DNA of 64,000 bases from Roseburia sp. (GTDB lineage Bacteria; Bacillota; Clostridia; Lachnospirales; Lachnospiraceae), in assembly GCA_023664725.1 (NCBI GenBank), contig JAMPFA010000002.1, positions 232,335 to 296,334 of the forward strand, written 5' to 3'. The notes below the pieces were generated by a model. It searched no databases. It was not told the origin of the DNA and was given only the letters and a program-made list of their open reading frames with translations. Of this stretch, positions 25,751 to 34,219 are shown in pieces; position 1 is the stretch's first letter, and each line of letters begins with the position of its first letter. The position numbers and the translations under genes were made by a program.

Positions 25751-25779
25751 TTGAATTTTCTGAATAAATATGCTAGAAT
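25751..25779 (+). promoter_or_regulatory. codY promoter with overlapping CodY box
   Basis: TTGAAT (25751-25756), 17 bases, TAGAAT (25774-25779) forms a sigma-A-type promoter. A CodY-box-like 15-mer, AATTTTCTGAATAAA (25754-25768), matches AATTTTCWGAAAATT at 12 positions and covers the -35 box and spacer. It suggests that CodY represses its own gene. Confidence 0.6.
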
Positions 25780-25825
25780 AGGAATCGGTTACAGAAATTT
25801 CGGAATATTCATAAGGAGGTAACTT

Positions 25826-26608
25826 ATGAGCGTGCAGTTGTTGGATAAAACAAGGAAGATCAATAAGCTTCTTCATAATAACAGCTCATCTAAAGTGGTA
25901 TTTAACGATATCTGCGATGTTCTGACAGAAATTTTAAAATCCAACATTCTTGTAATCAGCAAAAAGGGAAAGGTCTTAGGATGCAGCAACGGATATGGGA
26001 TCGATGAGATCCATGAGCTGATCGTGGAAGAGGTGGGCGGTTTTATCGACCCACAGTTAAACGAGCGCCTTTTGGGGATCCTCTCCACAAAGGAGAACGT
26101 AAATCTGGAGACTTTAGGCTTTGAGACTGATGCGAAAAGATACTGTGCGATCATTACCCCCATTGATATCGCAGGCGAGCGCCTGGGAACTTTATTTGTG
26201 TACCGTTTAGACTTTCAGTATGATATAGACGATATTATTTTAAGCGAGTATGGCACTACTGTGGTAGGGCTTGAGATGATGCGCTCTGTAAACGAGGAGA
26301 GTGCGGAGGAAAGCCGTAAGATCCAGATCGTAAAATCTGCTATCAACACCCTTTCTTTTTCAGAGCTGGAGGCTATCACGCACATTTTTGATGAGCTGGA
26401 CGGCAATGAGGGCATTCTGGTGGCAAGCAAAATTGCGGACCGGGTAGGCATCACAAGGTCAGTGATCGTCAACGCCCTGAGAAAATTTGAAAGTGCGGGT
26501 GTGATAGAATCCCGCTCCTCAGGAATGAAAGGGACATACATAAAAGTAATAAATGACGTGGTATTTGATGAACTCTCAAAGATTAAAAAGCAAAATGATA
26601 AGCATTGA
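25826..26608 (+). CDS. codY: GTP- and branched-chain amino acid-sensing regulator CodY
   Basis: 260 residues, the normal CodY length. The N-terminal GAF-type sensor (about 1-155; LLDKTRKINKLLH, VLGCSNGYGIDE) binds isoleucine/valine/leucine. The C-terminal winged helix (about 200-255; ASKIADRVGITRSVIVNALR, SRSSGMKGTYIKV) binds AATTTTCWGAAAATT sites. CodY adjusts metabolism, competence, motility and sporulation to nutrient supply. A perfect AAGGAGG stands before the ATG. As in Bacillus it sits directly upstream of the flagellar operon, but trmFO, xerC and hslUV, which lie between topA and codY in Bacillus, are missing. Confidence 0.97.
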   Translation: MSVQLLDKTRKINKLLHNNSSSKVVFNDICDVLTEILKSNILVISKKGKVLGCSNGYGIDEIHELIVEEVGGFIDPQLNERLLGILSTKENVNLETLGFETDAKRYCAIITPIDIAGERLGTLFVYRLDFQYDIDDIILSEYGTTVVGLEMMRSVNEESAEESRKIQIVKSAINTLSFSELEAITHIFDELDGNEGILVASKIADRVGITRSVIVNALRKFESAGVIESRSSGMKGTYIKVINDVVFDELSKIKKQNDKH

Positions 26609-26621
26609 AGGACAGATATAT

Positions 26622-26665
26622 AAAGGTTTATAGGAAAAAAGTTCTATGAACCTTTTTGATTTTTA
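26622..26665 (+). terminator. Intrinsic terminator after codY
   Basis: Stem AAAGGTTTATAG (26622-26633) pairs with CTATGAACCTTT (26644-26655) with one G-U pair and a 10-base loop. It is followed by TTGATTTTT. It ends codY transcription 14 bases after the stop. Confidence 0.75.
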
Positions 26666-26673
26666 GGAAAATT
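26659..26673. promoter_or_regulatory. Candidate CodY box upstream of the flagellar operon
   Basis: ATTTTTAGGAAAATT matches the CodY consensus AATTTTCWGAAAATT at 12 of 15 positions. It overlaps the T tract of the codY terminator and is about 86 bases upstream of the flgB promoter's -35. CodY is known to control motility operons in Bacillus and Clostridioides. Confidence 0.4.
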
Positions 26674-26758
26674 TTGACGAAAAAGGAAGGATTTTGGTCA
26701 CATCTTGTGATGAAATGAAAAAAAAATACAAGATAATGTAAAAAATCAAAAAAAAACC

Positions 26759-26786
26759 TTGTGTTTTTCTCAATATAATTTATAAT
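26759..26786 (+). promoter_or_regulatory. Candidate sigma-A promoter of the flagellar operon
   Basis: TTGTGT (26759-26764), 16 bases, TATAAT (26781-26786), about 45 bases before flgB. Further overlapping TATAAT copies lie at 26774 and 26786, and A-rich tracts (26710-26757) could act as an UP element. No sigma-D-type promoter was seen. Confidence 0.5.
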
Positions 26787-26831
26787 ATAATAAGGTTATA
26801 GTAGAAATTTTATGCAGAAAGGAGAATCAGA

Positions 26832-27221
26832 ATGTTTTCATCCAATGTATTTAATTATATCAATGTTTTGGACAAAGCGGCAGATGCAAGCTGGCTTCGT
26901 ACCCAGACACTTGCCAACAATCTTTCCAATGTGGACACGCCTTTTTACAAGAGGAAGGATGTGGATTTTCAGAGTGTGCTGAGACAGGAGCTTGGGAATA
27001 TGAAATATACCACATTGGACAGCAAAATAGACAATGCGGATCTGAGTCATCTGGAAGTTTCCACGTACATAGATTCAGCCAACTATTCTTACCGTCTGGA
27101 TCACAACAATGTGGACGTGGATACGGAGAATGTGGAGCTGGCATCGGAGGCGATCCGTTACAGTGCATTGACAGACAGCATGACACAGGAGTTTTCCAGA
27201 TTACAGATGGTGATCAAATAG
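26832..27221 (+). CDS. flgB: Flagellar proximal rod protein FlgB
   Basis: 129 residues, normal for FlgB. It has the N-terminal rod motif LANNLSNVDTPFYKRKDVDF (about residues 28-47) and a helical C-terminus typical of axial proteins (SALTDSMTQEFSRLQMVI). FlgB forms the part of the rod next to FliE and is exported through the flagellar gate after the MS ring is built. It is the first gene of the locus and has GAAAGGAGAATCAG before the ATG. flgC and fliE follow at 24-base spacing. Confidence 0.95.
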   Translation: MFSSNVFNYINVLDKAADASWLRTQTLANNLSNVDTPFYKRKDVDFQSVLRQELGNMKYTTLDSKIDNADLSHLEVSTYIDSANYSYRLDHNNVDVDTENVELASEAIRYSALTDSMTQEFSRLQMVIK

Positions 27222-27245
27222 TCAGGATGACAGGAGGAGAGGATT

Positions 27246-27689
27246 ATGGGATTGTTTCAGGCTTTTGATATCTGTGCATCCGGTATGACAGCACAGCGGT
27301 TTCGTACGGATATCATTGCGGAGAATGTGGCAAATGTAAATACCACCAGAACAGAGGATGGCACTCCTTATAGAAGGAAGATGGTTACATTTGCGGAGAG
27401 GGATAAAGATACTTTTCATACGCTTTTTACCAACAGGATGCGTCGGTATGGCGGCAATGGGGTAAAGGTCGCAAAAGTGTTAGATGATGAGGAGACAGAT
27501 TATATTATGAAATATGATCCTTCCCATCCGGATGCGGATGAGAATGGATATGTGTCTTATCCGAATGTGAACATCGTACAGGAGATGACAGATCTGATCG
27601 ATGCCAGCAGGGGATACGAAGCGAATGTGACGGCTTTTAATTCTGTGAAGTCTATGGCACAGTCCGGCCTGCAGGTAGGAAAATCATAA
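27246..27689 (+). CDS. flgC: Flagellar proximal rod protein FlgC
   Basis: 147 residues, as expected. The N-terminal axial motif is IIAENVANVNTTRTEDGTPY (about 27-46). SYPNVNIVQEMTDLIDASRG and YEANVTAFNSVKSM form the conserved C-terminal helix. FlgC joins FlgB and FlgF/G to form the rod that carries torque through the cell wall. AGGAGAGG lies before the ATG. No flgF or flgG occurs in this window; the distal rod genes must be elsewhere. Confidence 0.95.
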   Translation: MGLFQAFDICASGMTAQRFRTDIIAENVANVNTTRTEDGTPYRRKMVTFAERDKDTFHTLFTNRMRRYGGNGVKVAKVLDDEETDYIMKYDPSHPDADENGYVSYPNVNIVQEMTDLIDASRGYEANVTAFNSVKSMAQSGLQVGKS

Positions 27690-27713
27690 TAGGAAGGAAC
27701 AGGAGGCAAAAAG

Positions 27714-28031
27714 ATGGATATATCTGCATTGACAAATGTAACTTCGGATTATATTGCAGGGCAGTATGATGCGAGTAAGATCACACCTTTTACGGAGGAA
27801 ACGAAAGATTTCTCTACCGTGCTTGGTGCGGCGATGAATATGATCAACGAGACAAATGATTATCAGAATGCAGCGGAGTCTGCGCAGATTCAGTTTGCAC
27901 TGGGGGAGTCCACCAGCACGCATGACCTGGCGGCAGCGCAGCAGAAAGCTAATCTTGCGCTTTCCTATACAGTGGCAGTGCGGGATAAAGTGTTGGATGC
28001 TTATAAAGAAATAATGAATATGTCAATATAG
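27714..28031 (+). CDS. fliE: Flagellar hook-basal body protein FliE
   Basis: 105 residues, normal for FliE. It contains FSTVLGAAMNMINETNDYQN and the conserved C-terminal segment LAAAQQKANLALSYTVAVRDKVLDAYKEIMNM (second half of the protein). FliE is the adaptor between the MS ring (FliF) and the rod and is one of the first exported proteins. It lies between flgC and fliF in the usual Firmicute order. Confidence 0.94.
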   Translation: MDISALTNVTSDYIAGQYDASKITPFTEETKDFSTVLGAAMNMINETNDYQNAAESAQIQFALGESTSTHDLAAAQQKANLALSYTVAVRDKVLDAYKEIMNMSI

Positions 28032-28047
28032 TGGGTAGGTAGATAGT

Positions 28048-29655
28048 ATGCCAGAAAATGTGCAGAATATTTTAAATAAAGGAAAAGACTGGTGGACAAA
28101 GTTTTCCACCAAACAGAAAGCTCTTGCGGTCAGTATCACGGCGGCGGTGCTGATTGCTCTTGTGATACTTGCGGTAGTGATGAATCAGCCGAAGATGGAA
28201 CTTCTGGCGGAATGCGAGAATACAAAGCAGGCGTCAGAAGTGAAGAACCTTTTGGATGGAGAGGAAATCAAATGTAAAATATCCTCGGACGGTCTTACCT
28301 TTTGGGTAAATCAAAAAGATATGACCACGGCCACTCTTCTTCTGGGTTCTAATGAGATTCCTACAGCAGATTACGATCTGGACAAAGTGTTTGACGGAAG
28401 TTTCAGTACAACGGAGTCTGACAAGAACAAAAAATACCAGCGTTATCTGGAGGGCAAATTTGAGGATCAGCTGGAAACTATTTCCGGTGTGGAGGAGGCA
28501 AGTGTTTCCCTTTCCATTCCGGTGGAGGATGGAACTATTATCTCCATGAACCAGGAGACATATGCCAGTGTGATCTTGACATTGAATTCTGAGCTGGATG
28601 ACGAGCAGGCGGTAGGAATTGCAAAATTTATCGCTACAGAGGTGGGAAATGATTCCACAGACAATATTTTGATCATAGACGGAAGCGGTAATGTGCTGTT
28701 TTCCGGAGGAGATACCAATTCCGCCATGGGCAATGCCAATTCACAGCTCTCTGTGAAAAACAAGGCAGAGAACATGGTGAAAAGTGAAGTGAAGAGCGTT
28801 GTCCTTGGAACAGATGTGTATGATAATGTGGAAGTGGGACTGAACCTGAATATGAATTTTGATTCAGAGGAATATATGAATCATCATTATTATCTGGACG
28901 AGGGACAGGAGCAGGGATATTTAGACAGCGAGTCTGTTTTTGAGTCCGAGGCTACAGGCGGTGAGGCAGCCGTGCCGGGAACCACAGCAAATGATGATCC
29001 TACATATGTGATGCCGGATGGTGAGACTACATCTTCTTCTGTTTCGGAGAGGAAGAGCAACTATCTTCCCAGCGAGGAGATCACAAAGCGAAACAGCGAA
29101 GGTTCTACAGTGGATTATGCAACCTCTTCTATTTCCGTAGTGGCAACGTCCTATGTGGTGTATGACGAGAAGGCATTGAAAGCAGACGGAACATTGGACA
29201 ATATATCTTTTGATGAGTTTGTTGCACAGAACAGTGACCGTGTCAAGACCACGGTCGATCAGGAGTTTTATGATGCGGTTGCAAACGCAACAGGCATTCC
29301 AGTGGAAAATATTACCTTTATCGCTTATGATGTGCCGTTTTTTAAATATGCTTCGGCGGGAGGAAGAGATCTGGCAGATTATCTCCAGATTGTTTTGGCA
29401 GTGCTTATCTTTGCACTTCTGGGCTTTGTAGTATTTAAGAGCACCAGAAAACAGCCGGAGGAAGTTATCGAGCCTGAGCTTTCTGTGGAGAGCCTGCTTG
29501 AGACCACAAAAGAGGCGACCGAGGAAAACGGTCTGGAGGACATTGGGTACAGCGAGAAATCTGAAACCCGTATTTTGATAGAAAAATTTGTGGAAGAAAA
29601 TCCGGAAGCGGCAGCTACGCTGTTACGTAACTGGCTGAACGAGGAATGGGAGTAG
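28048..29655 (+). CDS. fliF: Flagellar MS-ring protein FliF
   Basis: 535 residues. The two membrane segments that flank the ring domains are at about 26-46 and 445-465. Between them are ring-building domains with KYQRYLEGKFEDQLETISG and the conserved SISVVATSYVVYD. The cytoplasmic C-terminus (about 470-535, ending NWLNEEWE) binds FliG. About 26 subunits form the MS ring, the base on which switch and export gate assemble. fliG starts 4 bases after its stop. The periplasmic-side insertion around residues 285-345 is rich in Ser, Glu and Gly and probably flexible. Confidence 0.95.
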   Translation: MPENVQNILNKGKDWWTKFSTKQKALAVSITAAVLIALVILAVVMNQPKMELLAECENTKQASEVKNLLDGEEIKCKISSDGLTFWVNQKDMTTATLLLGSNEIPTADYDLDKVFDGSFSTTESDKNKKYQRYLEGKFEDQLETISGVEEASVSLSIPVEDGTIISMNQETYASVILTLNSELDDEQAVGIAKFIATEVGNDSTDNILIIDGSGNVLFSGGDTNSAMGNANSQLSVKNKAENMVKSEVKSVVLGTDVYDNVEVGLNLNMNFDSEEYMNHHYYLDEGQEQGYLDSESVFESEATGGEAAVPGTTANDDPTYVMPDGETTSSSVSERKSNYLPSEEITKRNSEGSTVDYATSSISVVATSYVVYDEKALKADGTLDNISFDEFVAQNSDRVKTTVDQEFYDAVANATGIPVENITFIAYDVPFFKYASAGGRDLADYLQIVLAVLIFALLGFVVFKSTRKQPEEVIEPELSVESLLETTKEATEENGLEDIGYSEKSETRILIEKFVEENPEAAATLLRNWLNEEWE

Positions 29656-29659
29656 TGTT

Positions 29660-30670
29660 ATGGCAGACAAAGAAGATTTTAGCGGTGTCCAGAAAGCTGC
29701 TATCTTATTAATTGCTCTGGGACCGGAGAGGTCAGCAGATATATTTAAACATTTAAAAGAAGATGAGATTGAGGAACTTACTTTAGAGATCGCAAACACC
29801 AGAAGCGTTTCGCCTCAGGTAAAAGATAAGGTTCTGGAAGAATTTTATCAGGTCTGCCTGGCGCAGCAGTATATTGCGGAAGGTGGTATCGGTTATGCAA
29901 AAGAGCTTTTGGATAAAGCGCTGGGCAATGAGAAGGCTCAGGAGGTTATCTCCAAGCTTACGGCTTCCCTGCAGGTTCGCCCATTTGAGTTTGTGCGAAA
30001 GACCGATCCCAGCCAGGTGTTGAACTTTATACAGGACGAACATCCTCAGACCATAGCCATGATCTTATCATATCTCACACCGGCGCAGGCTGCTATGATT
30101 GTGGGGGCGCTGGCGCCGGAGACACAGGCGGATGTTGCCAAGAGAATTGCAACTATGGATCGTACATCACCCGATGTGATCAAAGAGGTGGAACGGGTAT
30201 TGGAGAGAAAACTTTCGTCACTTATCAATCAGGATTACACCATCGTGGGCGGTGTGGATGCTATCGTAAATATTTTAAATACTGTAGACCGCTCCACAGA
30301 GAAACATATTATGGAATCTCTGGAAATCGAAGAACCGGAACTGGCAGACGAGATCCGCAAGAAGATGTTCGTATTCGAAGATATCTTGCTGCTTGACGAC
30401 CGTGCCATCCAGCGTGTGCTTCGTGACGTGGACAACAACGATCTGTCTATCGCATTGAAGGGTTCCAACGAGGAGGTTCAGAACGCAATCTTCAAGAACC
30501 TGTCCAAACGTCTTGCCGCAATGATCAAAGAGGATATGGAGTTTATGGGACCTGTCCGTATGAAAGACGTGGAAGAGGCACAGCAAAAGATTGTTGGTGT
30601 TATCCGTAAGTTAGAGGATTCTGCAGAGATTGTAATCTCCAGAGGCGGAGGTGACGAGATCGTTGTCTAA
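29660..30670 (+). CDS. fliG: Flagellar motor switch protein FliG
   Basis: 336 residues, the standard length. The N-terminal part (about 1-100) binds FliF. The middle domain holds the EHPQT motif in IQDEHPQTIAMILSYL (about 124-139), which binds FliM. The C-terminal domain has the charged torque helix (about 280-300, DRAIQRVLRDVDNNDLSIA just before it). FliG turns stator ion flow into rotation. The fliH ribosome binding site and start lie inside its last codons. Confidence 0.97.
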   Translation: MADKEDFSGVQKAAILLIALGPERSADIFKHLKEDEIEELTLEIANTRSVSPQVKDKVLEEFYQVCLAQQYIAEGGIGYAKELLDKALGNEKAQEVISKLTASLQVRPFEFVRKTDPSQVLNFIQDEHPQTIAMILSYLTPAQAAMIVGALAPETQADVAKRIATMDRTSPDVIKEVERVLERKLSSLINQDYTIVGGVDAIVNILNTVDRSTEKHIMESLEIEEPELADEIRKKMFVFEDILLLDDRAIQRVLRDVDNNDLSIALKGSNEEVQNAIFKNLSKRLAAMIKEDMEFMGPVRMKDVEEAQQKIVGVIRKLEDSAEIVISRGGGDEIVV

Positions 30671-31466
30671 TTTTTTTAAACAGTATAACGTTGTGGAGGA
30701 ACATTCGGATGTCCGGATGATAGACTATAACGCTATGGCACAGGAAAAGCTGAGGAAACTGGCGGCAAAACAGGCGCCAGCAGCTTCCGCCGGAGCAGAC
30801 GGCTTTCAAAGCCTGGATTCCATTGTGCCCCAGGAACCTGTAAAGAGCCCGGAGGAAATTTTACAGGAGGCCAAGGACGAGGCAGAACAGATTTTAAAAG
30901 ATGCCAGAAATCGTTCAGATGATATGTTAAACGACGCATATCAGAAGTCAGAACAGATAAAGCTTCAGGCAAAAGAAGAAGGACACTCTCTGGGATATAA
31001 AGAAGGCAGTGAGGAAGCCCGCAGCGAACTGGAAGCGGAATATGCCAAAAAGCAGGAGGAACTGGAAGCGCACAAGTTGTCTCTCCAGGAAGATTACAAC
31101 CGGGAGATGAAAGAACTGGAACCTATGCTTTTAGATACGATTCTGACTGTGGTGGAAAAAGTATTTCACATTCAGTTTTCCGATAAGAAGGACATTCTTC
31201 TCTATTTGGTGGAAAATGCCATATTGAATATTGAAGGCTGCAAGAATTTCCGTATTCGGGTAGGAGAAGAGCAGAGGGCATTCTTAGAGAGGCGCAAAGA
31301 GGAAATATTGGAACAGGTAGGTCATGATGTAAGTCTTGAGATACTTTCCGATCCTTCCTTCCGGGAAGATGAGTGTGTGATCGAGACGGATACAGGAATA
31401 TTTGACTGCGGAACAGGTGTGCAGTTAGAGAACCTGATAAAAGATATAAAAGCATTAATTTCGTGA
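30663..31466 (+). CDS. fliH: Flagellar export regulator FliH
   Basis: About 267 residues. The N-terminus (SNFFKQYNVV) is followed by a long Glu/Lys/Ala-rich coiled coil (about 60-150; EEILQEAKDEAEQILKDA), then the C-terminal FliI-binding domain resembling the V-ATPase E subunit (about 160-267). FliH escorts and restrains the export ATPase FliI. TTG at 30663 is preferred: GGCGGAGGTGA lies 8 bases upstream and the protein then begins MSNFF like homologues. GTG at 30651 is the alternative. Either start overlaps fliG. Confidence 0.88.
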   Translation: MSNFFKQYNVVEEHSDVRMIDYNAMAQEKLRKLAAKQAPAASAGADGFQSLDSIVPQEPVKSPEEILQEAKDEAEQILKDARNRSDDMLNDAYQKSEQIKLQAKEEGHSLGYKEGSEEARSELEAEYAKKQEELEAHKLSLQEDYNREMKELEPMLLDTILTVVEKVFHIQFSDKKDILLYLVENAILNIEGCKNFRIRVGEEQRAFLERRKEEILEQVGHDVSLEILSDPSFREDECVIETDTGIFDCGTGVQLENLIKDIKALIS

Positions 31467-31477
31467 GGATGAGCAGC

Positions 31478-32788
31478 GTGGCATATGATTTTGATAAATA
31501 CTTACAATTAGCAGACCGCACCTATTTTAAGCGTATGGGGAAAGTTGTAAAAATAGTTGGGCTGACCATTGAATCTGTGGGCCCGGATGCGAAGCTGAAT
31601 GATTTGTGCCGCATTATAATAGATGAGGAAAAGAACCTTTCTGTAATGGCAGAGGTAGTTGGGTTTCGTGACAGCAGACTGCTGCTGATGCCTTTTGAAA
31701 GTGTGGAGGGCTTAGGCGTTGGATGTACTGTAGAGAATACGGGACATCCTTTGTCTGTTTCAGTGGGAGAGGGGCTTTTAGGGCATCTCTTAGATGGGAT
31801 TGGAAGATTTTCAGAAGGAGAGTTTTTAAGTGAAAAACAGGAGTATCCGGTAGAGGCAGCTCCGCCTGACCCTATGGAACGGCAGATCATAGACGAGGTA
31901 CTCCCTCTGGGAGTAAAGGCAGTGGACGGTCTGATCACTGTGGGAAAAGGACAGCGTATCGGCATTATGGCAGGTTCCGGTGTGGGAAAGAGTACGCTGA
32001 TGGGAATGTTTGCCAGAAATACCAAAGCCGATATCAACGTGATTGCTCTGATTGGCGAGCGCGGGCGAGAAGTCCGTGAATTTATAGAAAGAGACTTGGG
32101 CGAGGAGGGAATGAAGCGTTCCGTTGTAGTGGTGGCAACTTCCGACAAACCGGCGTTGATCCGCAACAAAGCGGCAAAAACGGCGACGGCCATTGCAGAG
32201 TACTACAGGGACCAGGGAAAAGATGTGCTTCTTATGATGGATTCCCTGACACGTTTCTCCATGGCTCAAAGAGAGATTGGTCTCGCCTCAGGTGAGCCTC
32301 CGGTGACCAGGGGATATCCTCCCAGCGTGTACTCGGAGATGCCCAGGCTTTTAGAGCGGGCGGGAAATTCCGATAAAGGCTCTATCACCGGACTCTACAC
32401 CGTACTGGTAGACGGCGATGATATGAATGAGCCTATCGCAGATACAGCCAGAAGTATTTTGGATGGGCATATCGTGCTGTCCAGAAGGTTAGGGCACAAG
32501 AACCATTATCCGGCGGTGGATGTGCTTCAGAGCATTTCCCGTGTTATGAGCACCATTGCTACAAAAGAGCACAAGGATGCTGCTGGAAGGCTTCGTAATG
32601 TACTTGCCACATACAGTGAGGCAGAAGATTTGATCAATATCGGCGCCTATAAAAAAGGTTCCAATCCAGAAATTGATTTTGCAGTTTCCAAAATAGGCGC
32701 TGTGAATCGTTTTTTACAACAGGATATCATGGAAAAGTTTGGTTTTGAAGAAGAAGAGCAGATGCTCGAGGAGCTTTTTGTGGAGTAG
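31478..32788 (+). CDS. fliI: Flagellar export ATPase FliI
   Basis: About 436 residues, related to the F1 beta subunit. Walker A is AGSGVGKST (about 164-172), Walker B lies in DVLLMMDSLTRFSMAQREIG, and PPVTRGYPPSVYSEMPRLLERAG follows. The hexamer helps unfold and deliver export substrates to the FlhA/FlhB gate. Three in-frame starts are close together: GTG 31463, ATG 31469 and GTG 31478. Only 31478 has a GAGG-type site at proper spacing (9 bases). The fliH stop lies at 31464-31466. Confidence 0.94.
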   Translation: MAYDFDKYLQLADRTYFKRMGKVVKIVGLTIESVGPDAKLNDLCRIIIDEEKNLSVMAEVVGFRDSRLLLMPFESVEGLGVGCTVENTGHPLSVSVGEGLLGHLLDGIGRFSEGEFLSEKQEYPVEAAPPDPMERQIIDEVLPLGVKAVDGLITVGKGQRIGIMAGSGVGKSTLMGMFARNTKADINVIALIGERGREVREFIERDLGEEGMKRSVVVVATSDKPALIRNKAAKTATAIAEYYRDQGKDVLLMMDSLTRFSMAQREIGLASGEPPVTRGYPPSVYSEMPRLLERAGNSDKGSITGLYTVLVDGDDMNEPIADTARSILDGHIVLSRRLGHKNHYPAVDVLQSISRVMSTIATKEHKDAAGRLRNVLATYSEAEDLINIGAYKKGSNPEIDFAVSKIGAVNRFLQQDIMEKFGFEEEEQMLEELFVE

Positions 32789-32792
32789 ATAA

Positions 32793-33239
32793 ATGGCAAA
32801 GTTTAATTACAAGTTACAGAGTGTTTTGGACATTAAGGAAAAACTGGAGAGTCAGGAAAAAATAGCATACGGACTTGCCACGGCCAAAGTTTTAGAAGAG
32901 CAGGAAAAGCTGCAGAAGCTGATGCTCCAGAAGGCGGGGTACGATAAGCGTGCAAGGGAGCTGGTGAAAGGCGACATTGACCTTTTGGAGGTGAAATCCT
33001 GCAGAAATGCGGTGGATACCATGAAGACCAGAATCCGTGGGCAGATGATTGAACTGCACCGTGCCCAGAAGCAACAGGAGATTGCCAGGAACAGGTTAAA
33101 TTCGGTGATGATCGAGCGAAAGACTTATGAAAAGCTTCGGGAAAAGAAAATGGATGAATTTAAGCAGGAATTGCTTTTGGAAGAGAAAAAAGAGATAGAT
33201 GAATTGGTAAGTTATACATATGGCCAGGATGAAGAGTAG
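32793..33239 (+). CDS. fliJ: Flagellar export chaperone FliJ
   Basis: 148 residues, almost wholly coiled coil from start to end (LQSVLDIKEKLESQEKIAYG; LREKKMDEFKQELLLEEKKE). Size, position right after fliI and helical content match FliJ, which sits in the centre of the FliI hexamer and links it to FlhA. The sequence itself is too coiled-coil-like to give catalytic motifs. It starts 4 bases after the fliI stop. Confidence 0.88.
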   Translation: MAKFNYKLQSVLDIKEKLESQEKIAYGLATAKVLEEQEKLQKLMLQKAGYDKRARELVKGDIDLLEVKSCRNAVDTMKTRIRGQMIELHRAQKQQEIARNRLNSVMIERKTYEKLREKKMDEFKQELLLEEKKEIDELVSYTYGQDEE

Positions 33240-33268
33240 GCGAAAAAGATGACAGGTGGTGTGAGCAA

Positions 33269-34195
33269 ATGGCAGACGAAAAGAATTTTATGTCAGGCGA
33301 AAATGAGATTGTAGATGCAAAAGAGGCAAAAAAGGCCGCAAAGGAAGCCAAGAAAGCGGAAAAATTGAGAAAAGAACAGGACAGGCGCAGAAAGAAGCTG
33401 GAAAAAGCCGGTATGTCCCAGGAAGAGATCCAGAGAATCCTTGACAATCCGGAGTATGAGGAAGAGAGCGGCGGAGGCCGCCTGGCAGTATTTTTTGTAA
33501 CCCTGATAATCATTGCGATCTGGCTTGCGATCCTTGCGCTGCTGGTAAAGATGGATGTAGGCGGTTTTGGCTCCACTGTGCTGGCACCGTTGTTAAAAGA
33601 TGTCCCCTACATAAACAAGATCCTGCCGGAGGCGGATGAGGTGACGGAAGTTTCCACCGAGGCGGTAAATACGGAATATCCTTACGCAACATTAGACGAG
33701 GCAGTTGCCAGGATCAAAGAACTTGAAATTCAGCTGCAGACGGAGAAAAATGCTCTTACCGTAAGTCAGGCACAGGTGGGTGACCTTCAGGAGCAGGCAC
33801 AGCAGTTAGAACAGTACAAAGCAAATGAGGCGGCTTTTGAGGAGCGCAGGCAAAAATTCGACGAAGAGGTTGTGTTTTCTGACCAGGCACCCGATATAAA
33901 TGAATATAAGAATTATTATGAACAGATAGACCCGGCCAATGCGGAGGCAATTTACAAGCGTGTAGTAGAACAGCTTGAAAATGAGAAAGAACTGGAAGAG
34001 TATGTCAGCATGTATTCCTCCATGAAGCCAAAACAGGCAGCGGCCATTTTCGATACGATGACAAACGACCTAAAGCTTGTGGCAAAGATATTGCAGGCGA
34101 TGGACGTTGAGAGCAGTTCCAGTATTCTGGGAGCCATGAACACAGACACAGCGGCAAAGCTGACGAAACTCATGGAGCCTTCGAATAAAAAATAA
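33269..34195 (+). CDS. MotE/YlxF-like flagellar membrane protein
   Basis: 308 residues. A basic/acidic N-terminal segment (1-68, KEAKKAAKEAKKAEKLRKEQ) lies before one membrane helix at about 71-93. A coiled coil follows (about 140-195), then a C-terminal domain (about 225-308; YVSMYSSMKPKQAAAIFDTM, KILQAMDVESSSSILGAM) like the MgtE N-terminal domain. This matches MotE/YlxF, encoded between fliJ and fliK in Firmicutes and linked to stator function. The first 68 residues are longer than in typical MotE and would be cytoplasmic. It probably acts near the motor, outside the membrane. Confidence 0.82.
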   Translation: MADEKNFMSGENEIVDAKEAKKAAKEAKKAEKLRKEQDRRRKKLEKAGMSQEEIQRILDNPEYEEESGGGRLAVFFVTLIIIAIWLAILALLVKMDVGGFGSTVLAPLLKDVPYINKILPEADEVTEVSTEAVNTEYPYATLDEAVARIKELEIQLQTEKNALTVSQAQVGDLQEQAQQLEQYKANEAAFEERRQKFDEEVVFSDQAPDINEYKNYYEQIDPANAEAIYKRVVEQLENEKELEEYVSMYSSMKPKQAAAIFDTMTNDLKLVAKILQAMDVESSSSILGAMNTDTAAKLTKLMEPSNKK

Positions 34196-34219
34196 TCTGA
34201 AAAGAAAGGAGGAAGGAAT

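Noticed and set aside
28900..29090. Possible frameshift or insertion in the fliF periplasmic region
   Set aside because: The frame is continuous and such polar insertions are normal in FliF of Firmicutes.
31522..32193. A 223-codon minus-strand frame
   Set aside because: Antisense to fliI; Ser/Thr/Pro-rich, as expected from the reverse of a conserved gene.
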